DNA from: Rhodospirillales bacterium 70-18
GTDB lineage: Bacteria > Pseudomonadota > Alphaproteobacteria > Acetobacterales > Acetobacteraceae
NCBI GenBank assembly: GCA_001899585.1
Contig: MKWE01000019.1
Location: forward strand, 91,808 to 155,807
Length of the DNA: 64,000 nucleotides
Direction of reading: 5' to 3'
Below the pieces are notes generated by a model, which saw only the letters and a program-made list of their open reading frames with translations, ran no database searches and was not told where the DNA came from. This document shows, piece after piece, positions 6,785-14,323 of this stretch. Every line of letters starts with the position of its first letter. Position 1 is the stretch's first letter. The translations under genes were made by a program, and so were the position numbers.

Positions 6785-8071
6785 CTACTCCGCCGCCGCC
6801 ACCCGAACCGCCGCCGGCCGCCGCACGCCCAGTATCGCGATCGCCGCCAGCAGGCAGGCCACGCCCGCCGCGAAGAAGGCCGGCAGGTAGCTTGAGAGCA
6901 CGTCGCGCGACAGCCCGCCGCCGAAGGCCGCGGTGGCGGCGCCAAGCTGGTGGGCGGTGAACACCCAGCCGAACACCAGCGCCGCGCGTTCCCGCCCGAA
7001 GCCCTGCGCCGTCAGCCGCACCGTGGGCGGCACGGTGGCGATCCAGTCCAGCCCGTAGAACACCGCGAAGATGCTCAGGCCCAGCAGGGTGAAGCCGGAA
7101 TAGGGCAGGAACATCAGCGACAGGCCGCGCAGCCCGTAATACCAGAACAGCAGCCAGCGGTTGTCGTAGCGGTCGGACAGCCAGCCGGACAGGATGGTGC
7201 CCACGAAGTCGAACGCCCCCATCATCGCCAGCATGCTGGCCGCCTGCACCTGCGCCAGCCCCATGTCGAGGCAGAGCGGGATGAAATGCGTCTGCACCAG
7301 CCCGTTGGTGGACAGGCCGCAGACGAAAAAGGTGAAGAACAGCGCCCAGAACACCCGCGAGCCGGAGGCGTCGGCCAGGGCGGTGAAGCTGGTGCGCACC
7401 GCGCCATGGGTGGTGCGCGCCGGCGGCGGCGTGACGGTGGTTTCGCCGTAGGGGGCGAGGCCCAGGCTGCCCGGGTGGTCGGCGGCGAACAGCACCATCA
7501 GCACCAGCGCCACGAAGCAGGCGGCGGTGGCCGGCAGCAGGGCGTAGCGCCAGCCGGCATGCTCTGCCAGCCAGGCGGCCAGCGGCAGGAACAGCAGCTG
7601 CCCGGTGGCGTTGGCCGCCGTCAGCATGCCCAGCACCAGGCCGCGCCGGGCGGTGAACCAGCGGCTGGAGACGGTGGCGCCCAGCACCAGCGCGGTCATG
7701 CCGGTGGCGATGCCCAGCATCACCCCCCAGGTGACCCACAGCTCCCACAGCGCCGTCATCTGGGTGGCCAGCGCCACGCCGGCCACGATCAGCCCCACCG
7801 CCACCGCCACCACGCGGGTGACGCCGTAGCGCTGGATGAGGGCGGCGGCGAACGGCGCCATCAGGCCGTACAGCAGCAGGCGCAGCGCCAGCGGGCCGGA
7901 GATGTCGGTGGTGTCCCAGCCGAATTCTTGCCGCAGCGGGGTCAGCAGCACGCCGGGCATGCCCATGGCGGCGGAGGTGGACAGGGCGGTGACGAAGGTG
8001 ATGGCGGCCATCACCCAGCCGTAATGGATGCCGCGGCGGGTCAGCCAGGGGGCGAGGACATGGGCGTACAT
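6785..8071 (-). CDS. MFS transporter (first of two paralogues)
   Basis: A 428-residue major facilitator with 12 predicted helices, a WFTARRGLVLGML loop typical of the family and a hydrophilic linker near LAPYGETTVTPPP between the halves. The start MYAHVLAPW is chosen over a longer open frame because the upstream part overlaps the tetR gene and reads as an arginine-rich shadow. It aligns along its whole length with the transporter at 8764-10062 (shared HYGW-M-AITF, SMGMPGVLL, QEFGWDT, GLVQTHFIPLC, DWIATVPPTV). Substrate unknown. It lies 11 nt downstream of tetR on the same strand, so the regulator probably controls it. Confidence 0.88.
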   Translation of the reverse strand: MYAHVLAPWLTRRGIHYGWVMAAITFVTALSTSAAMGMPGVLLTPLRQEFGWDTTDISGPLALRLLLYGLMAPFAAALIQRYGVTRVVAVAVGLIVAGVALATQMTALWELWVTWGVMLGIATGMTALVLGATVSSRWFTARRGLVLGMLTAANATGQLLFLPLAAWLAEHAGWRYALLPATAACFVALVLMVLFAADHPGSLGLAPYGETTVTPPPARTTHGAVRTSFTALADASGSRVFWALFFTFFVCGLSTNGLVQTHFIPLCLDMGLAQVQAASMLAMMGAFDFVGTILSGWLSDRYDNRWLLFWYYGLRGLSLMFLPYSGFTLLGLSIFAVFYGLDWIATVPPTVRLTAQGFGRERAALVFGWVFTAHQLGAATAAFGGGLSRDVLSSYLPAFFAAGVACLLAAIAILGVRRPAAVRVAAAE

Positions 8072-8082
8072 GAAGTGGCTCC

Positions 8083-8688
8083 TCAGGCGGAAGGGACGGC
8101 GCGCAGCGCCAGCGCGGCGGCGGCGGAGAGGCTGGCGCGCGAGCGTTGCGGGTCGGCGGCCAGGGCGCGGGCCAGGATCAGCCCGCCGTTCATCGCCGCC
8201 AGCATGGCAAGCGAGGCGTCGCGGCAGGTGGATTGGGGCAGGGCGGGGTGGGCGCGGGCGATCTCGTCCTCCAGCACGCCGGCCATCGCCTGCACGCCTG
8301 CGCGCAGGGCCTCGGGCAAGGGCGGCTCGGCGCGGGCGACCTCGGGGCCGAGGGCGGCCAGCGCGCAGCCGTCGTCCAGCGAGTCGCGGTGGCGTTCGGT
8401 GAGGTAGCCGCCGACCAGCTCGGCCAGCGGGTCGCGGCCCTCGGCGCGGGCGCGGGCGGCGCGCACGCGCCAGCGCTCGGCGGCGACGAGCAGGGAGCCG
8501 CCCAGCGCCTCGGCGGCCAGGGCGGCCTTGCTGGGGTAGTGGCCGTAGAAGGCGCCATGCGTCAGCCCGGCGGCGCGCGAGATCTCGGCGATGCCGACGC
8601 CGTTGAGACCGCGGCGGCGGAACAGCCGCGCCGCCTGGTCGAGGATGGCGGCGCGATGCGCCGCGAGGGTCTGCCGGTCCACACGCAT
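8083..8688 (-). CDS. TetR family transcriptional regulator
   Basis: A 201-residue TetR repressor. The N-terminal helix-turn-helix is clear at about residues 8-54: AAILDQAARLFRRRGLNGVG, then IAEISRAAGLTHGAFYGHYPSKAAL, ending in the FYGHYxSK block. The C-terminal ligand domain is variable, as expected. It sits between two paralogous MFS genes, all on the minus strand, so it plausibly represses one or both exporters and responds to their substrate. A 75-nt gap separates it from the upstream MFS stop and holds an AT-rich stretch that could contain its own promoter and operator. Confidence 0.92.
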   Translation of the reverse strand: MRVDRQTLAAHRAAILDQAARLFRRRGLNGVGIAEISRAAGLTHGAFYGHYPSKAALAAEALGGSLLVAAERWRVRAARARAEGRDPLAELVGGYLTERHRDSLDDGCALAALGPEVARAEPPLPEALRAGVQAMAGVLEDEIARAHPALPQSTCRDASLAMLAAMNGGLILARALAADPQRSRASLSAAAALALRAVPSA

Positions 8689-8690
8689 GG

Positions 8691-8718
8691 ATTACATTAT
8701 GAACATCATGAATAACCA
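8691..8718 (-). promoter_or_regulatory. AT-rich candidate promoter/operator upstream of tetR
   Basis: The 28 nt before the tetR start are strikingly AT-rich for this genome and contain TTAT and ATAA half-sites in inverted orientation around an 11-nt spacer holding the palindrome TCATGA. TetR proteins often bind a symmetric site over their own start. The symmetry here is imperfect, so this is only a candidate. Confidence 0.3.
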
Positions 8719-8763
8719 CCGCAATCCACGCCCCGCCGCATGGCTGTCATGCAGGTAGAGGTG

Positions 8764-10062
8764 TCAGACCTGGACGGGCGCGGGGGCGACGGTGGGCAGC
8801 CGCGCGGGCCGGGCGAACAGCGCCGTTACCGCCGCCACCAGGCACAGCACGCCGCCGGTGAAGAAGGCCGGCAGGTAGGTGGAGAGCATGTCGTGGGTGA
8901 TGCCGGCGCCCAGGGCGGCGATGGCGGCGCCGATCTGGTGGGCGGTGAAGATCCAGCCGAACACCAGCGGCGCCTGCTCCCGCCCGAAGCTGCTGGCGGC
9001 GAGCTTCACCGTGGGCGGCACGGTGGCGATCCAGTCCAGCCCGTAGAACACCGCGAACAGCGACAGCCCGACCAGCGAGAAATTGGAGAACGGCAGCGCC
9101 AGCAGCGACAATCCGCGCAGGAAATAGTACCAGAACAGCAGCTTGCTGCTGCTGAACCGGTCCGACAGGAAGCCCGAGCCGATGGCGCCGAAAAAGTCGA
9201 ACATGCCCATCAGCGCCAGCACGCTGGCCCCGGCCACGGCGGCCATGCCGAAATCCTGGCACAGCGGGATGAAATGCGTCTGCACCAGCCCATTGGTGGT
9301 GAAGCCGCAGATGGCGAAGGTGCCGAACAGCACCCAGAACATGCGGTGCTGCGCCGCGTCGCCCAGGGTGGCCAGGGCGGTGCGCACCGCGCCCTCGGCC
9401 GGCTGCTGCGGCGGCGGGCGCGGCGGGCCGGCTTCGCCATAGGGGGCGAGGCCGACCTCGCAGGGGTGGTCGCGGCCGAACAGCAGCATCATCACGAAGG
9501 CGACGCTGAGCGCGCTGATCGGCGCCAGCACCGAGACGCGCCAACCATAGGTTTCCGCCAGCCAGGCGGCGATGGGCAGGAACACCAGTTGCCCGGTGGC
9601 CGCCGCCGAGGTCAGCAGCCCCAGCACCAGGCCGCGCCGGGCGGTGAACCAGCGATTGGCCACGGTGGCGCCCAGCACGATCGCCGTCATGCCGGTGCCC
9701 ATGCCGACCAGCACGCCCCAGAACACGTAGAACTGCCACAGCAGCGTCATCCGGGTGGAGAGCACCAGGCCGCCCACGATCATCGCCAGCGCGGAGCAGA
9801 TGGTCACCTTCAGCCCGTAGCGCGACATCAGCGCCGCCGCGAACGGCCCCATGGCGCCATACAGCACCAGCCGCAGCGCCATGGCGCCGGAGATGGCCCC
9901 GGTGTCCCAGCCGAATTCCTGCTTCAGTGGCACCAGCAGCACGCCCGGCATGCCCATGGAGGCGGCCGTGGCCAGCATCGTCAGGAATGTGATCGCCACC
10001 ATCGCCCAGCCGTAGTGGACATTACGGCGGGCCAGGAACGGTGCGACGAGGCCGGACAACAT
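8764..10062 (-). CDS. MFS transporter (second paralogue)
   Basis: A 432-residue, 12-helix major facilitator, clearly paralogous over its full length to the protein at 6785-8071. The start MLSGLVAPFLARRN is favoured over an upstream codon because an AAAGGACC ribosome-binding site lies just before it and the paralogue begins at the same point. Motifs include RWFTARRGLVLGLL and DWIATVPPTVKL. The substrate is unknown. It is the first gene of a leftward MFS-tetR-MFS set; the AT-rich stretch around 10100-10215 upstream probably carries its promoter. Confidence 0.88.
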   Translation of the reverse strand: MLSGLVAPFLARRNVHYGWAMVAITFLTMLATAASMGMPGVLLVPLKQEFGWDTGAISGAMALRLVLYGAMGPFAAALMSRYGLKVTICSALAMIVGGLVLSTRMTLLWQFYVFWGVLVGMGTGMTAIVLGATVANRWFTARRGLVLGLLTSAAATGQLVFLPIAAWLAETYGWRVSVLAPISALSVAFVMMLLFGRDHPCEVGLAPYGEAGPPRPPPQQPAEGAVRTALATLGDAAQHRMFWVLFGTFAICGFTTNGLVQTHFIPLCQDFGMAAVAGASVLALMGMFDFFGAIGSGFLSDRFSSSKLLFWYYFLRGLSLLALPFSNFSLVGLSLFAVFYGLDWIATVPPTVKLAASSFGREQAPLVFGWIFTAHQIGAAIAALGAGITHDMLSTYLPAFFTGGVLCLVAAVTALFARPARLPTVAPAPVQV

Positions 10063-10284
10063 GCGCGGGGGCGGTCCTTTCCATGGCCGGCTGCGCACCG
10101 GGGCAGCCTGTATGATCGGTATTACAACTGCGCGACATTTCTGTCTGGCATTGCCGCGTTAAATCGACGAGATCCGTTGATATAAAATAATGACTGTGCC
10201 GTCCAACGTAAATTGACGATGCCGGAATCCGGCCGTTCCCGGCCAAATCCGCCACTTTGGCCGCGCCGGGCAGGCCATTTTGGG

Positions 10285-10313
10285 CCGGACATCACGGAAA
10301 TCGTGATGCCCGG
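10285..10313 (-). terminator. Hairpin after the threonine-dehydratase-like gene
   Basis: CCGGACATCACG pairs with CGTGATGCCCGG around a GAAAT loop, with one mismatch in 12 pairs, beginning 9 nt after the stop at 10322. There is no T-run, so termination may be inefficient. The rest of 10063-10321 has no gene; it holds the leftward MFS promoter region. Confidence 0.55.
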
Positions 10314-10321
10314 CGGCGCGT

Positions 10322-11299
10322 TCAGGCCGCCGCGAGATGGCCGCAGAATGTTGCGGGATCGGTGTTGGTGCCGCACAGCAGCAGCCCCACCTTCCGGCCG
10401 GCCAACCGCGCCCGCAGCGGCCCCAGCGCGGCGGCGGTGGCGGCCGCGCAGGCCGGCTCCACGGCCAGTTTCAGCTCGTCGAACAGCAGCCGCATGGCGG
10501 TGCGCAGCGCGGCGTCGGACACCGTGACCAGCGCGTCCACATGACGGCGGCACAGGCCGTAGCTGTAAGCCTCGGTATGCGGCGCCATCAGGCTGTCGGC
10601 GATGCCCGACAGCGCCCCCAGCTTCAGCGGCCCGCCGGCGGCGAAGCTCTGCGCCATGCCGTCCGCCCCCTCCGGCTCCACGCCGAACACCTCGATCCCG
10701 GGGCGGGCCAGCTTGAAGGCGCTGGCGACCCCGGCGGCCAGGCCGCCGCCGCCGATCGGCAGCACCACCGCGTCCAGCTCGCTCTGCCCGGCCCATTCCG
10801 CGCCCAGCGTGGCGGTGCCCAGGATGGTGCGCAGCCCGTTGAACGGATGCACGAAATACCGCCCCTCCTCGGCCTCGATCCGGCGCACCAGGGCGAAGCC
10901 GCTGGCGCCATCCTCGGCCAACAGCACCTCGGCGCCGAAGCGGCGGCACAGCGCGAGGCGGGCGGGGCTGGCGGTTTTGAGCATCACCACCTTGGCGCCG
11001 ATGCCCAGGCGCATGGCGGCATAGGCCACCGCCACGGCATGGTTGCCGGCGGAAATCGCCGTCACCCCGCGCGCGCGCGCCGCCGCGTCCAGCCCCAGCA
11101 GGTTGGAGAAGGCGCCGCGCGCCTTGAAGGTGCCGGAATGCTGCAGAAGCTCGAACTTGAAGTTGGCCGCGATGCCCTCCAGCCCCGGCACGTCGGCGCG
11201 GTCCAGCACCGGGGTTTGCACCACGTAGGGCGCCAGCGCGGCGCGTGTGGCGGCGATGGCCTGGGCGGTGGGGACGGGGATGCCGTCGATCTCGGTCAT
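10322..11299 (-). CDS. Threonine/serine dehydratase-like PLP enzyme
   Basis: A 325-residue fold-type II PLP enzyme. The Schiff-base lysine is Lys59 in LLQHSGTFKARGAF, the substrate loop is AISAGNHA, and the phosphate-binding glycine loop is LPIGGGGLAAG. It has no C-terminal ACT domain, so it resembles catabolic threonine deaminase (TdcB) or serine racemase rather than feedback-regulated IlvA. It would convert threonine or serine to the 2-oxo acid plus ammonia. The start MTEIDGIPVP at 11299 is chosen because the longer open frame runs through the R2 repeat. It is a monocistronic leftward gene. Confidence 0.85.
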   Translation of the reverse strand: MTEIDGIPVPTAQAIAATRAALAPYVVQTPVLDRADVPGLEGIAANFKFELLQHSGTFKARGAFSNLLGLDAAARARGVTAISAGNHAVAVAYAAMRLGIGAKVVMLKTASPARLALCRRFGAEVLLAEDGASGFALVRRIEAEEGRYFVHPFNGLRTILGTATLGAEWAGQSELDAVVLPIGGGGLAAGVASAFKLARPGIEVFGVEPEGADGMAQSFAAGGPLKLGALSGIADSLMAPHTEAYSYGLCRRHVDALVTVSDAALRTAMRLLFDELKLAVEPACAAATAAALGPLRARLAGRKVGLLLCGTNTDPATFCGHLAAA

Positions 11300-11324
11300 G
11301 GCGGTGCTCTGAAGGATTAAGGAT

Positions 11325-11373
11325 TCACATAGAGGCGGGGAGGCGGGGAGGCGGGGAGGCGAGGAGAAGGAAG
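11325..11373. repeat. GAGGCGG repeat, family R2 copy a
   Basis: TCACATAGAGGCGGGGAGGC begins a run of four AGGCGGGG-type units that ends in GAGGAGAAGG. The same TCACA-AGAGGCGG core occurs at 18706, 32274 and 50742, always in gaps between genes. It has no coding potential. Confidence 0.8.
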
Positions 11374-11431
11374 GTAGAGGAAGGTGGGCGAGGCGGATAC
11401 CGGGGGGCGGGACGGTCGATTTGGAGGAAGA

Positions 11432-11493
11432 GCGGGGCTTTGCCCCGCGCCCCACCAGGGGCTCGGCCTCTGGCGGGTCTGGGCGGAGCCCAG
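11432..11493. repeat. Three consecutive GC-rich hairpins (family R3 copy a)
   Basis: Stem-loops GCGGGGC/GCCCCGC (11432-11448), a CCAGGGGC/GCCTCTGG pair around TCG (11454-11473) and CTGGGC/GCCCAG (11479-11493) follow one another. A near copy of the first two lies at 18844-18885. They sit downstream of the leftward glycosyltransferase's stop side and probably terminate or stabilise transcripts. Confidence 0.6.
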
Positions 11494-11532
11494 CCTTCGC
11501 TTCCTTCGGTCATCCCCCCTGGCGGGCCGGGC

Positions 11533-13308
11533 CTACGCCTCCAGCCCCGCCACCGCGCGCATCTCGGTCTCGATCCGTGCCGCGGCGAAGCGGGTGGTGA
11601 TCCAGTCCAGCCCGGCCTCGCCCAGCGTGGTGCAGGCGGCCTCGTCGTCATAGAGGCGCAGGATGGCCTCGGCCATGGCGGCGTGGCTGTCGGCCACCAG
11701 CGGGCGCAGGGCGGGCGGCAGGTCCATGCCCTCGGCGGCCACCGGCGAGCACAGGCAGGGGATGCCGGCGGCCAGGCTGTCCAGCACCTTGCCCTTCAGC
11801 CCGGCGCCGAAGCGCAGCGGCGCCACGGTGAGGCGCGTGCGCTCCCACACCGCCGACAGGTCGGGCACGTGGCCGAGCACCTCCACCGGGCCGGGCGCCG
11901 CCTCGGCGCGGGCGCGCAGGCTGGCGGGCAGGTCGCTGCCGGCCAGCAGCAGGGTCACGCTGGGGTCCTGCGCCCAGACCAGCGGCATCACGCGGTCCAG
12001 CAGGGTTTCGGCGGCGTCCAGGTTGGGGGCGTGCTGGTAGCTGCCGACGAAGGCCACCCCCGGCCGGTCGTCGAACGGCGTGGTGGCCGGGCGCGGCACG
12101 ATCGCCCAGGGCAGCAGGTGCACCGCCGCCTCCGGCACGTCGCGCGCCAGCATGTCGGCCTCGTGGCTGGAATGGGTGATCACCGCGTCGGCGCCCAGCA
12201 CGGCGGTGAGTTCGGCGGCGCGCAGGCCGGCGATGGCGTCGGGCAGGCGGGCGGGGTCGGCCAGCCAGGGCGCCTCGGCCGGGGCGTCGTCCGCCTCGGC
12301 GAGGTCGGCGGCGCGGGCGGCGCGCAGCCAGTGCAGGTCGGCCACGCAATACACCAGCCGGGCCTGCGGCGCCCAGTGGCGCACCAGCGCGCCATAGCGC
12401 TGCATGGGGCCGTAGCGATGGATATACACCAGGTCCAGCTCCGGCCCGGCGCGGCGCAGCACCTCCTCGGCGGAGGCGGCCCAGGGCAGGTGCCAGCAGG
12501 TGACGCCCATGCCGGCCAGGGCGCGGGTGGCGGGACCCTCCTGCGCCAGCGCCAGCGAGGCGACGAACTCCACCGCGTAGCCCAGCCCCAGCAGCGCGCG
12601 CATATGCGACACCACGGCCGAGGACCCGGCGTCGCGCGCCGGGTCGGGCACGCCGTCGTCGATCACCAGGGCGCGGGGGCGGGGCGCGGGGGCGAGGTGG
12701 GCGGGCGGCACCTGGCCGGGGCCGGCCACGCCCCAGCGCTCCAGCAGCGCCGCCTGGCGCGGCGGGCGGGCGGGCAGCAGCGCGGCCAGCCGTTCGGCGA
12801 CCATCCGGGCGAGGTCGGCGCGGGCCGCCGCGTCGGCCTCGGCGGCGGCGGTGGCCAGCGAGCGCGCCAACTCGGCCAGCGCCGCCACCTCGTCCGGCGG
12901 CGCGTGCGGCAGCACGATCGGGCTGCCCTTCAGCTCCGCGTGGTCGGCGGCGCGGCGCAGCGTGACGCGGCGCTCGCCATGGGCCGAGAGCGGCCGCGGC
13001 AGTTGCAGGATGAAGCCGACCCGGATGTCCTCGCCCAGCGTGGCGGCGAGGTCCTTGCGCGGCAGGTCGGCCCGCACGGTGCCCAGCGGCTCGCCATCCA
13101 CCAGCACCTCCAGCAGCACCTTGCGGCCGGGGGCGCCCAGGTTGCGGGCCCAGCCGGTGATGCGCCTGGGGTCGGCCAGCCGGCACTGCCCCTCCAGCCG
13201 CCCCAGCGCCAGGATGGCGGCCGCGCCGGTCTCGCGCGGGAGGCTCTGGCCGGCCAGGAGGTCGGCCGGAGGGCGATCCAGCGGGGCGAGGGGCGTGAAG
13301 TCTGGCAT
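11533..13308 (-). CDS. Glycosyltransferase, GT4/group 1 type, with N-terminal extension
   Basis: About 591 residues. The first 200 hold a beta-rich region with GRLEGQCRLADPRRITGWAR, of a type seen ahead of glycan enzymes, and an alanine-rich stretch. The rest is a GT-B glycosyltransferase: LVIDDGVPDPARDAGSSAV, GVAFVGSYQHAPNLDAAETL, and the C-terminal nucleotide-sugar site FGAGLKGKVLDSLAAGIPCL with GMDLP. It probably builds a surface polysaccharide. ATG 13308 and GTG 13323 are both possible starts; a 14-nt palindrome covers them. It stands alone on the minus strand. Confidence 0.82.
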   Translation of the reverse strand: MPDFTPLAPLDRPPADLLAGQSLPRETGAAAILALGRLEGQCRLADPRRITGWARNLGAPGRKVLLEVLVDGEPLGTVRADLPRKDLAATLGEDIRVGFILQLPRPLSAHGERRVTLRRAADHAELKGSPIVLPHAPPDEVAALAELARSLATAAAEADAAARADLARMVAERLAALLPARPPRQAALLERWGVAGPGQVPPAHLAPAPRPRALVIDDGVPDPARDAGSSAVVSHMRALLGLGYAVEFVASLALAQEGPATRALAGMGVTCWHLPWAASAEEVLRRAGPELDLVYIHRYGPMQRYGALVRHWAPQARLVYCVADLHWLRAARAADLAEADDAPAEAPWLADPARLPDAIAGLRAAELTAVLGADAVITHSSHEADMLARDVPEAAVHLLPWAIVPRPATTPFDDRPGVAFVGSYQHAPNLDAAETLLDRVMPLVWAQDPSVTLLLAGSDLPASLRARAEAAPGPVEVLGHVPDLSAVWERTRLTVAPLRFGAGLKGKVLDSLAAGIPCLCSPVAAEGMDLPPALRPLVADSHAAMAEAILRLYDDEAACTTLGEAGLDWITTRFAAARIETEMRAVAGLEA

Positions 13309-13319
13309 ACGATCGTATG
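13306..13319. promoter_or_regulatory. Perfect 14-nt palindrome over the glycosyltransferase start
   Basis: CATACGATCGTATG is a perfect palindrome that includes the ATG at 13308. It could be an operator placed on the translation start, or a chance symmetry. The adjacent 13324-13457 is gene-free and AT-rich and probably contains the promoter for this gene; I see no other feature there. Confidence 0.35.
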
Positions 13320-13457
13320 GCACTCGGCGGTTATCGTGATTTCACGCGTCAAAATATGATTACATTTTTCATGACACAACGACATTTCGAATAATTGTCG
13401 AAAAATCCACATAAGTTCACATTGAATTACCGATACCCATCAAGGGCACTCGCGATG

Positions 13458-14312
13458 TCAGCGCCGCCCGTTCAGGGCGGCGACGATCAGATCGATCCCC
13501 TGGGCGTGCCAGCGCTGCACCGCCTTGTGGTCGGCCCCCAGCAGCAGGCCCAGCCGGCGCCAGGGGAACAGGTGCCGCTCGGTCACCGGGCTCACCAGGC
13601 TGCGGGCGCCGACGATGCGGCGCAGCACGTAGCGGTCGGGCGGGATCAGCGGGATCCAGGCCATCGCCTCGTCCATGCGGGTGATGCGCGCGGCCGGCGG
13701 CACCGGCGGGCGCAGCCGGGTCTGCCCGGCGCGCTCGCCGGACCAGCCATAGCCCTCCAGCGCGCCGCGCACCATCTCGATGGTGCTGGTGCGCATGCGG
13801 GTGGAATAGCCGCCCTGCGGCAGCGCCAGCAGGGTGCGGCCGGATTCCTCCAGCCGGTAGATCACGTATTCGGCGTCCACCGGCTGGCCCGCCCGCTGGC
13901 TCCCCCGCTGGCTCCCCGGCTGGCTCCCTGGCTGGCTCCCCGGCTGGTTCATTGCGGCGCCCGGGTTTGCGCCGTTCGGCGCGCCATTCAGCGCGCCATT
14001 CGCACCGGCCACGGCGGCGGCAACCGGGCGGGCGCGGGCGGGTGCGCGCCCGGTGGGGCCGCCATGTCCCTCCGGTGAAACCGGAGGACATGGCGCGAAT
14101 GGCGCACCCCCCCCGGCCGGGGCCGCCGCCGGGGCCGCCGGGGCCGCCGCGCCGCGCCGTTGCCGCGCCATTGCCGCGCCATTCGGGCGCGCCGTGCCGG
14201 GCGCCGTGCCGGGCGCCATGTCGGGCGCCATGCCGGGCGCCGTGCCGGGCGCCACGGCGAGCGCGGGGCCGAGCGCCATGCCATGGGCGGCGCGGGGGAG
14301 AATTTTGTTCAT
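13458..14312 (-). CDS. DUF6362-type phage protein with expanded low-complexity N terminus
   Basis: The C-terminal half (about residues 135-284: YVIYRLEESGRTLLALPQGG, GALEGYGWSG, RMDEAMAWIPLIPPDRYVLR, HLFPWRRLGLLLGADHKAVQ) matches DUF6362 proteins, a phage family resembling DNA-binding or terminase-small-like factors. The N-terminal half is low complexity: repeats of APGTAPGM and QPGSQPGS encoded by 12-nt DNA repeats. The ATG at 14312 has an AAGGAAC site; ATG 14327 would instead overlap the ATPase stop as ATGA. A strong hairpin (14061-14094) lies within the gene. It is the last gene of the leftward phage module. Confidence 0.65.
   Translation of the reverse strand: MNKILPRAAHGMALGPALAVAPGTAPGMAPDMAPGTAPGTARPNGAAMARQRRGAAAPAAPAAAPAGGGAPFAPCPPVSPEGHGGPTGRAPARARPVAAAVAGANGALNGAPNGANPGAAMNQPGSQPGSQPGSQRGSQRAGQPVDAEYVIYRLEESGRTLLALPQGGYSTRMRTSTIEMVRGALEGYGWSGERAGQTRLRPPVPPAARITRMDEAMAWIPLIPPDRYVLRRIVGARSLVSPVTERHLFPWRRLGLLLGADHKAVQRWHAQGIDLIVAALNGRR
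14061..14094. other. Strong hairpin inside the DUF6362 gene
   Basis: GCCATGTCC and TCCGG pair with CCGGA and GGACATGGC around a TGAAA loop, with one bulged C. The stem is 14 base pairs and lies in the proline/alanine-rich coding region, where it adds residues PCPPVSPEGHG. It looks like a small palindromic insertion. Confidence 0.6.
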
Positions 14313-14323
14313 GTTTTGTTCCT

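Noticed and set aside
4204..6945. A 913-codon minus-strand open frame
   Set aside because: It is antisense to tupB, tupA and the aminotransferase, all of which have strong family motifs; composition is that of a shadow.
11325..11373. GAGGCGG units as a coding microsatellite of the dehydratase N terminus
   Set aside because: The dehydratase starts at 11299 with a family-like N terminus; the repeat lies upstream and recurs between other genes.
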